From Pseudarthrobacter cellobiosi (GTDB lineage Bacteria > Actinomycetota > Actinomycetes > Actinomycetales > Micrococcaceae): a stretch of DNA of 64,000 nucleotides. This document shows positions 34,098 through 43,089 of the stretch, piece by piece. Position numbers and translations under genes: made by a program. The stretch covers positions 124,001 through 188,000 of the forward strand of contig NZ_JAMXBJ010000047.1 in NCBI RefSeq assembly GCF_023913755.1, written 5' to 3'. Every line of letters starts with the position of its first letter. Position 1 is the first letter of the stretch. The notes below the pieces were generated by a model that worked only from the letters and a program-made list of their open reading frames with translations, was not told the DNA's origin and made no database searches.

Positions 34098-36165
34098 TCA
34101 GCGACGCCGCGGAGGGTTTTGGTGGAGGACCGCCAAGGTGTCCTGCTCGGGCCCCAGAGCGTGCCGGAACGCGTAGTTGGCGGCAGCCGCGCGAGCTGCC
34201 GGGCCCTCAACGCCGATCTTAAGGTAGAGGTTGGCCGCGTGCCGCTCGACTGTCCGCACGCTGAGCCCCAACTCCGATGCGATGGATTGGTTGGTCTCTC
34301 CTCCGGCAATGAGGTGGAGCACCTGGGATTCGCGTGGCGTCAGGCGAATGCCCGGCGAACCGGGGGATCCTGCCAATGATCCTGGCGGCGGCGGTTCCTG
34401 CAGTTCCTTCACCAGGGAATCGGTCTCTTGGGTCGTCAGAGTTCTGCCCTCCCGGAGGTATTCGCGGAAGGCATCCTCCCCGAGAAGGGCGGTGGCCGTG
34501 GACGCAGTACGGACGAAATCGGCCCGGTCAAGCGCCCAGAGCACTGCCCCGTACTGGTCGAGCCGTCCTTGTGCCGCGCCCAGTAGCATCGCCGATGTCC
34601 GGGGCGACCCAACGGATGCGGCCACAGAAGCCCAGGCGGCCAGGGCCATAGTGCAGCCCCAATCGTCGTTGCCGTCCTTTGCCACGCGCATTGATTCGCC
34701 AAGGTGATGACGGGCTCCTTCGAGGTCTCCGCGGGTCCTGGTCACCTGTCCAAGCCGGACGCACCGCCGTGCAATGGCGAATGAGTGGCCGAGCTGGCGG
34801 GCGAGCACCTGGCTTTTCGAGTAGCAGTCGGCCGCCTTGTCAAGGTCTCCCTGCAGGAATGAGGCATCTCCCAAGGCGAAGAGGCACGCTGAGGTCCACC
34901 ATTTGTCACCTGCCTCCTCTTCCAAGGCCAACCTAGCAGCCAGGGCCGCGGCCCGTGGAGCGTCGGTGCCCATGGTTGCGTGGGCCAGGTAATGCAGCTG
35001 CCGGCCCACAGCCCCAGGATCTTCCACCTCAGCGAAAATGGCGGCAGCTTCCTCCCAATGGCTTCGCGCCTCATCGCTTAGCCCGGCATGGACTGCGAGG
35101 AAACCAGTCGATTCGTGGAGATCCCCCTGGACCCGACGCGGAATTGCATGGATGTTGGCCAAGTATCGCCGGTACCACATCAGCCCTTCCGCGAATTCAC
35201 CGCGCAATTGCCACACCTGGGCCAGGGTAAGAACGATTTCGGCTCCGGTTTCCAGCCCTTCCGGCGTATCCAGGCCCCACGCCATAGCCGCCCTGAAATT
35301 CTCCCGGTCCTGCTCCAGCCGCCGCGTCCAGGCGGGCTGCTTTGGACCGTTCAGTTCTCCGCGCGCCTCCATGGCGAGGGCAGCGAACCGGGCTGCGTGG
35401 GACCTGCGCAGCAACGATCGTTCCTTCGCTGCCCTCAACAGTTCGTCAGCGTACTGCCGGATGACTTCGAGCAGCCGGAATCGCCGGGTGCCGCCGCTGG
35501 GCCGTTCCACCACCACCAACGACTGGTCCATCAGGTCGGTTAGTACGGCCAGGATGTCCGCCGCCTCCAGCGTCCCGCCCGGACAGATTGCTTCGGCGTC
35601 TTCCAGGGCCCAGTCGCCCGCGAAGACAGCCAGCCGTCTGAACAGCGTCTGCCCGGATAGCGACAGGAGCCCGTGGCTCCAGTCCAGGGCTGCACGAAGG
35701 GTGGCATGGCGCTGTCCACCGACTGGGCCGCTTCCGGTAAGGAGACCTAAGGCGTGTTCCAGACGTTCATCGAGTTGCGCCGTCGTCAGCATTTAAGCCC
35801 GGCCCGCGGCCAGCTCTATGGCAAGGGGCAGGCCGTCCAGCCGGCGGCAGACCCTGGCCACGGCGGCGGCGTTTTGTCGGGTTACTGCGAAGCCCGGAAG
35901 CACCATGCAGGCGCGTTCGGTGAAGAGCCTGACGGATTCACACGCGGCGATTTCCTCGGGTGGAAGTTCTTCGGATGCCGGTACCGGCAGAGGGTCAAGC
36001 AGCCAGGTTCTTGCGGCCTCTACAGGCAGCGTCACCCGGCTGGTGACCAGGATGTGTAGACGCGCGCAGCCAGCGAGTAGCTCCACACTGACTTTGGCGC
36101 ACTCCCGGGCAATATGCTCACAATTGTCCAGCACCAGCAAGGCCGATGTACTTCCGAAATGCTCT
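34098..36165 (-). pseudogene. LuxR-type ATPase/TPR regulator, truncated and interrupted
   Basis: Large LuxR regulator of the LAL/AfsR-like type. The C-terminal HTH is intact (LTPRESQVLHLIAGGETNQSIA) after a long TPR region and the NB-ARC part. The frame is broken twice. A TAA at 35793-35795 interrupts the conserved AIELAAGRA/LTTAQLDERL joint, with an in-frame ATG right after it. Near 36165 the frame meets a TGA and everything upstream of the Walker B strand LLVLDNCEH, including Walker A, is absent. The 564-codon part from 35792 could still be made as a truncated protein. Confidence 0.8.
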
Positions 36166-36323
36166 CAGGCGCGCGCCTAGGTACTGGCGCCGGATTTGAG
36201 TCGGGGGAGGAAACCACCACTTACATCCGAACATTAGGATCACAATGCTCAATTACCTCAGCCCCAGCGAACTCCATCACGCTTTGACCATCAGAGATCT
36301 CTCAAATCCGAGCGGTCAACCGC
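36166..36323. other. Degraded intergenic stretch
   Basis: About 160 bases between the truncated LuxR regulator and the transporter remnant. I see no gene, repeat or terminator here. CTAGGCGCGCGCCTGAG at 36163-36179 marks the break in the LuxR gene and is nearly palindromic. Confidence 0.4.
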
Positions 36324-36482
36324 ATGCCGTGCAGGCACTCCTACAAGACATCATTGGTCCTGCCCGCCCTGGCCCTGTCAAAACTCAAGCTCAAGGACAT
36401 TATGGGTTACACCGTGATCATGATGTTCTGGGTTGGCATCATCTACATCGCTGCCATCCTGCTCTGGGGCTACCTGGGCTAA
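36324..36482 (+). pseudogene. C-terminal remnant of a membrane transporter
   Basis: The frame ending at TAA 36480-36482 encodes LVLPALALSKLKLKDIMGYT and one further hydrophobic helix ending LLWGYLG. This looks like the last helices of a short-chain fatty acid transporter (AtoE-like family); the rest is missing and no ribosome site precedes it. It ends 27 bases before catC. Confidence 0.5.
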
Positions 36483-36509
36483 AGCCCTTCCAACAAGAAA
36501 AGAGAACCA

Positions 36510-36788
36510 ATGCTGTTCCTGGTACGCATGGACGTCAACCTTCCCGCTGACATGCCTTCTGAGGAGGCGGCCGCCATCAAAGCAGTGGAAAAGGCCTACT
36601 CCCAGGACCTGCAGCAGCAGGGCAAGTGGCGCCACATCTGGCGCGTTGTGGGCGAGTACTCCAACTACTCGGTCTTTGATGCTGAAAGCAACGACGAGCT
36701 GCACAACATGCTCTCGGGCCTGCCGCTGTTCCCGTACATGGACATTTCGGTCACGCCGCTGGCGAAGCACCCGTCAGACATCAACTGA
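36510..36788 (+). CDS. catC: Muconolactone delta-isomerase
   Basis: A 92-residue protein with the full muconolactone isomerase pattern: MLFLVRMDVNLP, EKAYSQDLQQQGKWRHIWRVVGEYSNYSVFD, and LFPYMDISVTPLAKHPSDI. It isomerises muconolactone to 3-oxoadipate enol-lactone in the catechol ortho-cleavage path. No catA or catB is near, and a transporter remnant lies directly upstream, so it looks like the survivor of a larger cluster. Confidence 0.93.
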   Translation: MLFLVRMDVNLPADMPSEEAAAIKAVEKAYSQDLQQQGKWRHIWRVVGEYSNYSVFDAESNDELHNMLSGLPLFPYMDISVTPLAKHPSDIN

Positions 36789-36796
36789 CGCCCGCT

Positions 36797-36826
36797 GGTC
36801 CGGATCGGTACCAACCGATCCGGACC
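36797..36826 (+). terminator. Terminator after catC
   Basis: A perfect 13-bp stem, GGTCCGGATCGGT (36797-36809) with 36814-36826, 4-base loop, followed by GTGTTTTGTGG. It starts nine bases past the catC stop. Confidence 0.92.
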
Positions 36827-36845
36827 GGCGTGTTTTGTGGGTTGT

Positions 36846-37487
36846 TTAGGGCAGCGCGCTGGCGTTGATGACGTTCCCGCCGTCGGCCGTGACGTAGCAG
36901 TCCACGCGCCGGTCGCCTGATTCCCAACTGGTGCTGCTGGGGTAGGCCCGCTGGAAGTTCAGCGTGTACTCGTTCGCTGCCGGTGCCAGCTTCGCCGCCT
37001 GGCAGGCCTCCAGGGCCTTGGCGGCCAGGGCCTCCCGGCCAGGATAGGAGCCGACGGCGGGGTAGCGGAAGACGGCCACAAGCTGGGCTGAGTGGCCGGT
37101 ATCGCAGGCCACCACCGTTGACCGCAAAGCCTTCGGGTCAAAATCCTTGAAGCAGTCGCCCAGCCGGTAGTCCGGCGGCTCCACACCCTCACGGGGGAGG
37201 GGGAGCGGGGTGGCCAGGGGAGTGGGTGTGGTTTCCACGACCACGGAGCCGCCGTCGCCGGTCGTTTCCGGTGCCCCGGAATCCAGCCACGCGGCGAGCC
37301 ACACCAGGCCTCCCACCACACCGAGCAGAACCACCACGAAGACAGTCTTCAGGAGCGTAGATGCGACCCGCCGCGGCTTCCGTGCCGGGGGTTCCACGGC
37401 AGTTGCCGGAACAGCCACGTGCGGCAATCCGGCGGTGGGCGGAGCGGCAGGTTTGGGCGGGACGGGGCGCGGTTCCTGGTTGTCCAT
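36846..37487 (-). CDS. Membrane-anchored protein with Septum_form-like domain
   Basis: A 213-residue protein: a Pro-rich cytoplasmic N-terminus (about 1-45), one membrane helix (about 46-68, LLKTVFVVVLLGVVGGLVWLAAWL), a Thr/Pro-rich stalk and an outer domain. The domain has YRLGDCFKDFD, VVACDTGHSAQLVAVFRYP and CQAAKL, with four Cys residues in a pattern like the actinobacterial Septum_form family. Function is unknown. The ATG at 37487 is chosen because residues upstream are not conserved-looking. Confidence 0.75.
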   Translation of the reverse strand: MDNQEPRPVPPKPAAPPTAGLPHVAVPATAVEPPARKPRRVASTLLKTVFVVVLLGVVGGLVWLAAWLDSGAPETTGDGGSVVVETTPTPLATPLPLPREGVEPPDYRLGDCFKDFDPKALRSTVVACDTGHSAQLVAVFRYPAVGSYPGREALAAKALEACQAAKLAPAANEYTLNFQRAYPSSTSWESGDRRVDCYVTADGGNVINASALP

Positions 37488-37762
37488 CCGGATACCCCTC
37501 CTGGGTGTCGCCTCGGGATGCTGGATTCTCCGGGCACCCGGATCGGCAGCTGATGAAGAGACTCTATCCAACAAAAAAGCCGGGAACCGTGCGCGTCGCG
37601 GCGGAAAGGGTACCCGACATGGCGTCCGCGCGCACGGGCCGGGGCGCACCGTGCGCGGAAAGCATGTAATCTAGGTGTTACGACAAATTGACCAAACATT
37701 CCGGGGCCTCACCGATAGCCAAGGTGACCACCTCCGGTCCGAGTACAAAAGGGGGTCACGCC

Positions 37763-37996
37763 ATGGGGCGCGGCCGTCAAAAGGCAAAAGCTACCAAGCA
37801 GGCTCGGGATATTAAGTACTATTCCCCGAACACTGACTATTCGGCCCTTCAGCGAGAGCTCAAAGGTCCTGAAGGTCGTGCCACGAGCCATTTCGCGAAT
37901 GACCCGGTTGAACCGGACTATTCGGCTTATGTGGATAAGTACGCGGACGATTTGGAAGAAGACGACGACGAGGTACACACCCGTCGGATCGGCTAG
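37763..37996 (+). CDS. DUF3073-domain protein
   Basis: A 77-residue, highly charged actinobacterial protein: MGRGRQKAKATKQARDIKYY at the start, then FANDPVEPDYSAYVDKYADDL and an acidic tail. DUF3073 genes are conserved near purM/purF across Actinobacteria; the role is unknown. The ATG at 37763 follows AAAAGGGGGT. Confidence 0.92.
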   Translation: MGRGRQKAKATKQARDIKYYSPNTDYSALQRELKGPEGRATSHFANDPVEPDYSAYVDKYADDLEEDDDEVHTRRIG

Positions 37997-38132
37997 TTGT
38001 TGCACGCCGGTCCCGCCGCAAGGCGCCCGGCCCCGCGACGCTGCAGTACGTTCGGACGCCGTTCGTTAGTACAGCGCTTCTTTTCAGCACCCCGGATCCC
38101 AGCGGACCCCCGGTGCTGGCCTCAGTTATCAG

Positions 38133-38176
38133 GCCCGTGGCCTGCGCCGGAACCCGGTGCCGGCGGCGGGCTTTTT
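38133..38176 (+). terminator. Terminator after the DUF3073 gene
   Basis: GCCCG and CGCCGG on the left pair with CCGGCG and CGGGC on the right, with a bulge, directly followed by TTTTT at 38172-38176. Confidence 0.7.
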
Positions 38177-38227
38177 GGTGTTGACTGGAGGCGTTGATGC
38201 GCTGTGCCGCCCGCGAAAGGACCTCCC

Positions 38228-39007
38228 ATGCCAGGAACCTCCTCATCCCCCAGCTACCGCCATGGTGAACCGTGCTGGGCTGACGTCCAGACCCGGGACG
38301 TGGAGGCAGCCAAGGCCTTCTACGCAGCGGTGTTCGGATGGACCTTCAAGGACCTGCCCACGCCCGATGGCCGCAGCTATGCCCAGGCGTTCGTGGGGGA
38401 GGACCTGGTGGCCATGGTGGCGCCGCAGAACCCGCACCAGGAATCTCTCGGCACGCACGCCCAATGGAACATCTACTTCGCGGCCGAGGACGCCGGTGCG
38501 CTGGCCGAGGAAGTTCCCCACGCCGGCGGCGCAGTGCAGTTCGGCCCTGAGGAAGTGGCGGACACCGGCGTGATGGTGTTTGTGGATCCTCCCGGCGGCG
38601 GGACCACCGGCGTATGGCAGCCTGGGACGCACACAGGCTCCGGCCGGTACAACGAGGCCGGTGCGCTGTCCTGGACGGAACTGCTGACACCCGAGCCGCG
38701 GGCCGCCGTCGGGTTCTTCCAGCAGCTGTTCGGCCACGAGGTGACCGAGTATCCCCAGGACGACGGCGGGACGTACAGCACGCTGATGGTGAACGGCGCG
38801 GAGGTGGCCGGAATCGTCGCGGCCGAGGCGCCTGCCAGGTGGCAGATCTACTTCGGCGTCACAGACGTGGCCGAGGCCGTGCGGAAGGCCGTGGCCGCGG
38901 GGGCGGAAGTGCTGATCGCGCCGGAGCCGGATGACGACGATACGCCCGGCGCCACGGCTACCCTCCAGGACCCGCAGGGCGGTGTCTTCAGCCTGCTGGA
39001 GGTTTAA
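38228..39007 (+). CDS. Two-domain VOC (glyoxalase/dioxygenase-like) protein
   Basis: A 259-residue protein with two glyoxalase-fold halves. Half one has GEPCWADVQTRDVEAAKAFY, then FGWTF; half two has ALSWTELLTPEPRAAVGFFQ, then LFGHEV. Each half ends with a metal-site-like segment (VFVDPPGGG and TLQDPQGGVFSLLEV). This is the hydroxylase/VOC type common in Actinobacteria, with unknown substrate. The ATG at 38228 follows AAAGGACCTCCC. Confidence 0.85.
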   Translation: MPGTSSSPSYRHGEPCWADVQTRDVEAAKAFYAAVFGWTFKDLPTPDGRSYAQAFVGEDLVAMVAPQNPHQESLGTHAQWNIYFAAEDAGALAEEVPHAGGAVQFGPEEVADTGVMVFVDPPGGGTTGVWQPGTHTGSGRYNEAGALSWTELLTPEPRAAVGFFQQLFGHEVTEYPQDDGGTYSTLMVNGAEVAGIVAAEAPARWQIYFGVTDVAEAVRKAVAAGAEVLIAPEPDDDDTPGATATLQDPQGGVFSLLEV

Positions 39008-39015
39008 CGCATCGA

Positions 39016-39062
39016 GTGCTCCGTAGCCGCCGTTTTCAACGTTCAAAAGGGCGGTTGCGGAG
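39016..39062. terminator. Two-way terminator between the VOC gene and purM
   Basis: An inverted repeat centred near 39039: GCTCCG, GCCGCC and GTTTT on the left pair with AAAAG, GGCGG and CGGAGC on the right. It lies between convergent genes. Confidence 0.75.
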
Positions 39063-39074
39063 CTCGACGAGGGT

Positions 39075-40235
39075 TTAGGCGTAGGCGTTGACCAAGCGGA
39101 CGGCGCCGCCGTCCACACCCTTGGCACCCTGGACGTAGTCCGGACCGGTCTTGAGGATGGAATCCGAGTCCGCGGTGACGGTGCCCATGATCCAGGACGG
39201 CACGCCGCGGTCGTTGAGGCGGGCCACGGCGGCGTCGGCGGCTTCGGCGGACACGATGGCCACCATACCCACACCGAGGTTCAGGGTGCGCTCCAGGTCG
39301 GCCAGCGGCACGTTGCCCAGCTCGGAGACCAGCTTGAAGATGGCCGGAAGTTCCCAGGTGGCGCGGTCCACGGTGGCCACGAGGCCCTGCGGCAGGACGC
39401 GGGCCAAGTTGGCGGCCAGGCCGCCGCCGGTGACGTGGCTGAAGCCGTGCACGGCGTTGGCGCTGTTCACCGGGAAGGCGCGGGCAAGGTCCAGGCAGTC
39501 GGCAGCGTAGACGCGGGTGGGTTCCAGTAGTTCCTCGCCCAGCGTGCGGCCGAGTTCGGAGACCTGGCGGTCCAGTGCCCAGCCGGCGTGGTTGATGACG
39601 CGGCGGACCAGGGAGTAGCCGTTGGAGTGCAGGCCGGAGGAGGCCATACCAATCACAACGTCGCCGGCGCGGACACGGTCTGGGCCCAGCAGGTCGGAGG
39701 CCTCGACAACACCGGTGGCGGCACCGGCAACATCGTATTCGTTCTCGCCCAGCAGGCCGGGGTGCTCGGCGGTTTCGCCGCCCACCAGGGCGGTGCCGGC
39801 CACGGAGCAGGCCGCGGCGATGCCACGGACGATGTCCGCGATACGCTCCGGGACAACCTTGCCGCAGGCAATGTAGTCGGTCATAAAGAGCGGCTCGGCG
39901 CCCACGACGACGATGTCGTCAACCACCATGCCCACCAGGTCAAAGCCGATGGTGTCGTGGATGTCCATGGCCTGGGCGATGGCGACCTTGGTGCCGACGC
40001 CGTCGGTGGACGTGGCCAGCAGCGGGCGCTTGAAGGTCAGCAGGCGGGAGACGTCGTACAGGCCGGCGAAGCCGCCCACGCCGCCGATGACGGAGGAATT
40101 GTGGGTGGCCTTCACGGCACCCTTCATCAGCTCCACGGCGCGGTCGCCGGCTTCAACGTCAACACCGGCGGAGGCGTACGTGATGCCTGCGGGGCTCAGG
40201 GGGCTGTTACCGGCGGCGGGGGTTGTGGAAGTCAT
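39075..40235 (-). CDS. purM: Phosphoribosylformylglycinamidine cyclo-ligase (AIR synthetase)
   Basis: ATP-dependent closure of FGAM to AIR, step five of purine synthesis. It has 386 residues. Signatures are TYASAGVDVEAGD, LLATSTDGVGTKV, the metal/ATP segment GFDLVGMVVDDIVVVGAEPLF, GGETAEHPGLL and SSGLHSNGYSLVR. The start overlaps the purF stop by four bases (ATGA). Confidence 0.97.
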   Translation of the reverse strand: MTSTTPAAGNSPLSPAGITYASAGVDVEAGDRAVELMKGAVKATHNSSVIGGVGGFAGLYDVSRLLTFKRPLLATSTDGVGTKVAIAQAMDIHDTIGFDLVGMVVDDIVVVGAEPLFMTDYIACGKVVPERIADIVRGIAAACSVAGTALVGGETAEHPGLLGENEYDVAGAATGVVEASDLLGPDRVRAGDVVIGMASSGLHSNGYSLVRRVINHAGWALDRQVSELGRTLGEELLEPTRVYAADCLDLARAFPVNSANAVHGFSHVTGGGLAANLARVLPQGLVATVDRATWELPAIFKLVSELGNVPLADLERTLNLGVGMVAIVSAEAADAAVARLNDRGVPSWIMGTVTADSDSILKTGPDYVQGAKGVDGGAVRLVNAYA

Positions 40236-41911
40236 ACGGACTCTTTCTTTTCAGCGCCGGGGGTGGTGGCTTCGTGGTGGATCGCGGGCACGTGGTCCTC
40301 TTCGGTGAGCAGGTTCTCGAACTCGGCGTCCGGACCCGGATCGCAGCCGGTGGCGCCCGGCTTGTCCGCCGGGTCCTCCTCGGCGTCGATCGCAAGGGCC
40401 GCCGTTGCGCCGGGGAGGGCAGAGGGCGACGGCGTGAGGCCGCCGAGGTCGGTACGCTCCAGCAGGTTCTTGCCCAGTTTGTCCGCGCCCGGAAGCTCGA
40501 TGGGGTACGTGCCGGTAAAGCAGGCGGTGCAGAGGCGCTCGCGCGGCTGCCTGGTGGCGTTGATCATGCCGTCTTCGGAAATGTACGCCAGGGAATCGGC
40601 GCCGATTCCCTGGGAGATTTCCTCGATGGTGGCGCCGTTGGCAATCAGTTCCGCGCGGGAAGCGAAGTCGATGCCATAGAAGCACGGCCATTTGACCGGC
40701 GGGGAGGAGATCTTGATGTGGACGGACGCGGCGCCGGCCTCGCGGAGCATCCGGACGATGGCGCGCTGGGTGTTGCCGCGGACGATCGAGTCATCCACCA
40801 CCACCACACGCTTGCCACGGATCACGGACTCGAGGGCGTTCAGCTTGAGCCGGATACCCAGCTGGCGCAGGGTCTGCGAGGGCTGGATGAACGTGCGGCC
40901 CACGTAGGAGTTCTTGACGAAGCCGTGCGCGAAGGGAATGCCGGATTCCTCGGCGTAACCCACGGCCGCGGGGGTGCCGGACTCCGGGACCGGGATGACG
41001 ATGTCCGCGTCCTGGGTGTTTTCGCGGGCCAGTTGGCGGCCCATCTCCACACGGGACTCGTACACGGAGCGTCCCGCGATGGCGGCGTCCGGACGCGCGA
41101 GGTAAACGTATTCGAAAACGCAACCAGCCGGCGTCGCCTCCGCGAAGCGCTTGGAACGCACGCCGTCCTCGTCGATGGCGATGAATTCGCCCGGTTCGAT
41201 TTCACGGATGAAGCTGGCGCCGACGGTGGCCAGGGCGGACTGCTCGGAGGCAACCACCCAGCCGCGCTCCAGCCGGCCCAGGACCAGCGGGCGGATGCCG
41301 TAGGTATCGCGTGCTGCGTAGAGGGTGCCTTCGTCCATAAACACGAAGCAGAAGCCGCCCTTGATCTTCGGCAGCAGCTCCATGGCGGTCTGTTCGAGGG
41401 TCTTGCCCTCCTCGCCTTCGAGCAGCGCCGTGACCAGGGCCGTGTCCGAGGTGTTGCCCTGCTTCATTTCGCCGCTGAGCTGGCCGCCGTTGCGTTCCAT
41501 GATCATGGCGTTGAGCTCGGCCGTGTTGGTCAGGTTGCCGTTGTGCGCCAGGGCAACCGTGCCGGTGCTGGTGGCGCCGAGGGTGGGCTGGGCGTTGGCC
41601 CAGTGGCTGGCTCCGGTGGTGGAGTAGCGGCAGTGTCCCACCGCCAGGTGCCCGGTCAGGGTGTTCAGCGTGGTCTCGTCGAAGACCTGGGAAACGAGGC
41701 CCATGTCCTTGTAGACGTTGATCCGCTTGCCGTCACTGGTAGCTATACCAGCCGACTCCTGACCGCGGTGCTGCAATGCATACAGCCCGTAATAGGTTAG
41801 TTTTGCTACTTCTTCACCTGGTGCCCAGACCCCGAAAACGCCACAAGCGTCCTGAGGTCCCTTTTCGCCAGGGAGAAGATCATGAGAAAGTTTTCCATCG
41901 CCGCGTGCCAC
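40232..41911 (-). CDS. purF: Amidophosphoribosyltransferase
   Basis: First committed enzyme of purine synthesis, 559 residues. The N-terminal nucleophile Cys23 (QDACGVFG) is preceded by a 22-residue propeptide, the glutamine amidotransferase half has HRGQESAGI and HNGNLTN, and the PRPP site is VVVVDDSIVRG. Cys in TPAGCVFEYVY, KWPCFYGIDF and RLCTACFTGTYP match the ligands of the iron-sulfur form. The last 80 residues are an acidic tail beyond the catalytic fold. The GTG start at 41911 has only a weak ribosome site. Confidence 0.96.
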   Translation of the reverse strand: MARGDGKLSHDLLPGEKGPQDACGVFGVWAPGEEVAKLTYYGLYALQHRGQESAGIATSDGKRINVYKDMGLVSQVFDETTLNTLTGHLAVGHCRYSTTGASHWANAQPTLGATSTGTVALAHNGNLTNTAELNAMIMERNGGQLSGEMKQGNTSDTALVTALLEGEEGKTLEQTAMELLPKIKGGFCFVFMDEGTLYAARDTYGIRPLVLGRLERGWVVASEQSALATVGASFIREIEPGEFIAIDEDGVRSKRFAEATPAGCVFEYVYLARPDAAIAGRSVYESRVEMGRQLARENTQDADIVIPVPESGTPAAVGYAEESGIPFAHGFVKNSYVGRTFIQPSQTLRQLGIRLKLNALESVIRGKRVVVVDDSIVRGNTQRAIVRMLREAGAASVHIKISSPPVKWPCFYGIDFASRAELIANGATIEEISQGIGADSLAYISEDGMINATRQPRERLCTACFTGTYPIELPGADKLGKNLLERTDLGGLTPSPSALPGATAALAIDAEEDPADKPGATGCDPGPDAEFENLLTEEDHVPAIHHEATTPGAEKKESV

Positions 41912-41997
41912 TGGTCGATTATCTCACGAGATGCGGTACGACTTTTCCGCCGCCGGCATTGTGACTGTGCACGGAGGCCGGACGACGGTGTTGGAAC

Positions 41998-42312
41998 CTA
42001 GGGCTGCGCGCCGTCGTCGGGCTCTGAATCCGGGACGGCTTCCACGATGGCGCGTTTCTGCCGCTTGACGCTCCGCCGGTCCAGCAGCAGGGCCACCACG
42101 GCGCCCAGCACCGCGCCGCCGGCGCCGAACATCACCAGGAAGAAGCCGAACACCGAGCCGCGTTCGAAGGATTCGTCACCGGGGAGCCCGTATGCGACGG
42201 CGGCAGCCGCCGCTGCGCCCACCAGGGCGCCGAGGATGAGGAACGGCACATATTTCGGTGCCCGGCGGACGGTGACCTCGCGGCGTTCAGCGGGGGTTTC
42301 TTCAAAAGCCAT
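41998..42312 (-). CDS. Small membrane protein of unknown function
   Basis: A 104-residue protein with two hydrophobic helices (about 22-44 and 55-80) flanked by charged ends; AERREVTVRRAPKYVPFLILG begins the first. No family recognised, although such genes often sit near purF in Arthrobacter-like genomes. The ATG at 42312 is seven bases after TAGGCT, a leaderless arrangement, and is preferred to the ATG at 42333. Confidence 0.72.
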   Translation of the reverse strand: MAFEETPAERREVTVRRAPKYVPFLILGALVGAAAAAAVAYGLPGDESFERGSVFGFFLVMFGAGGAVLGAVVALLLDRRSVKRQKRAIVEAVPDSEPDDGAQP

Positions 42313-42338
42313 GCCCTCTAGCCTACTCATCATTGGTG

Positions 42339-42764
42339 TCAGGGCTGTGACGTCCGGGACAGGATCCAGGTGTTGGTGCCGTCCTGGCGTTCGAAGGTCA
42401 CGGTGGTGACCAGCGCCTCGATGAGCGCCAGGCCGCGGCCGGACTCGGAATCGTCGTCCGGGGTTCCCGGTTCCAGGGGGCCGAACGGCGGATTGGCGAA
42501 GAATGCGCTGACCCGGGCCTGCAGGAGCCTGGGCTGGACGCTGATGTCCACTCCCAGCTCCACCGGTTTCTTTGCCTTGGCCGGCTGGGCGTGCTGGACG
42601 ATGTTGGACGCGGACTCGATCACCGCCGTGGTGAAGGTCATCTGGTCCATGGCCTGGACGAACGGGGCGTCCGCCCAGAGGCCGTCCAGCTCGTTGTGGA
42701 CGGCTTCGATGGCCTCGGCCGTGGACAGTCCCCGGAAGCTCCGCTGGGCCAGGATCTCAGTCAT
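42339..42764 (-). CDS. RsbW-like serine-kinase/anti-sigma ATPase
   Basis: A 141-residue GHKL ATPase of the anti-sigma-factor type (HATPase_c_2). The N-box is TTAVIESASNIVQHAQ, G1 is reduced to PDDDSESGRGLALIEAL, and strands VELGVDISVQ and NTWILSRT follow. It overlaps the STAS gene by eight bases. In partner-switch systems this kind of protein phosphorylates the STAS protein and binds a sigma factor or other client. No sigma gene is next to it, so the client here is unknown. Confidence 0.85.
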   Translation of the reverse strand: MTEILAQRSFRGLSTAEAIEAVHNELDGLWADAPFVQAMDQMTFTTAVIESASNIVQHAQPAKAKKPVELGVDISVQPRLLQARVSAFFANPPFGPLEPGTPDDDSESGRGLALIEALVTTVTFERQDGTNTWILSRTSQP

Positions 42765-43089
42765 TGCTGAACGCCTCGTCGGCGGAGGCGTAGGCAGTCA
42801 GCACCCGGTCCATGCTGGTCAGCTCGAGCACCATTTTGACCTGCGGCTGGACGGCGGCGATGCGGAGGTCCCCGCCGGCCTGACGGGCGGCCTTGAGGCA
42901 GCCGATCAGCGCGCCGAGGCCGGAGGAATCCATAAACGCTGTGTTCTCCAGGTTCACCACGATCCGCGAGGAACCGCCGGCGATCACATCGGTGACGAAT
43001 TCGCGCAGCTTGGGCGCGGACACCATGTTCAGCCGCCCGTCAGCCTTGACCTCCGCGTACGAATCCTTGACCTCGTAACTAAACTCCAT
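42757..43089 (-). CDS. STAS-domain anti-anti-sigma factor-like protein
   Basis: A 110-residue STAS protein: FSYEVKDSYAEVKADGRLNM, VVNLENTAFMDSSGLGALIG with the phosphorylatable Ser pair, and MVLELTSMDRVL. The ATG at 43089 overlaps the glycosyltransferase stop by 11 bases, behind GAGAGG. It should be phosphorylated by the RsbW-like kinase and dephosphorylated by the SpoIIE-type phosphatase encoded at the head of the operon. Confidence 0.88.
   Translation of the reverse strand: MEFSYEVKDSYAEVKADGRLNMVSAPKLREFVTDVIAGGSSRIVVNLENTAFMDSSGLGALIGCLKAARQAGGDLRIAAVQPQVKMVLELTSMDRVLTAYASADEAFSND

Noticed and set aside
34098-35792. Treating the 564-codon LuxR part as a normal full-length gene
   Set aside because: It begins inside a conserved NB-ARC segment directly after an in-frame stop, and upstream domain sequence continues in the same frame.
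40223-41800. 525-codon plus-strand frame opposite purF
   Set aside because: Antisense shadow of a universal purine gene.
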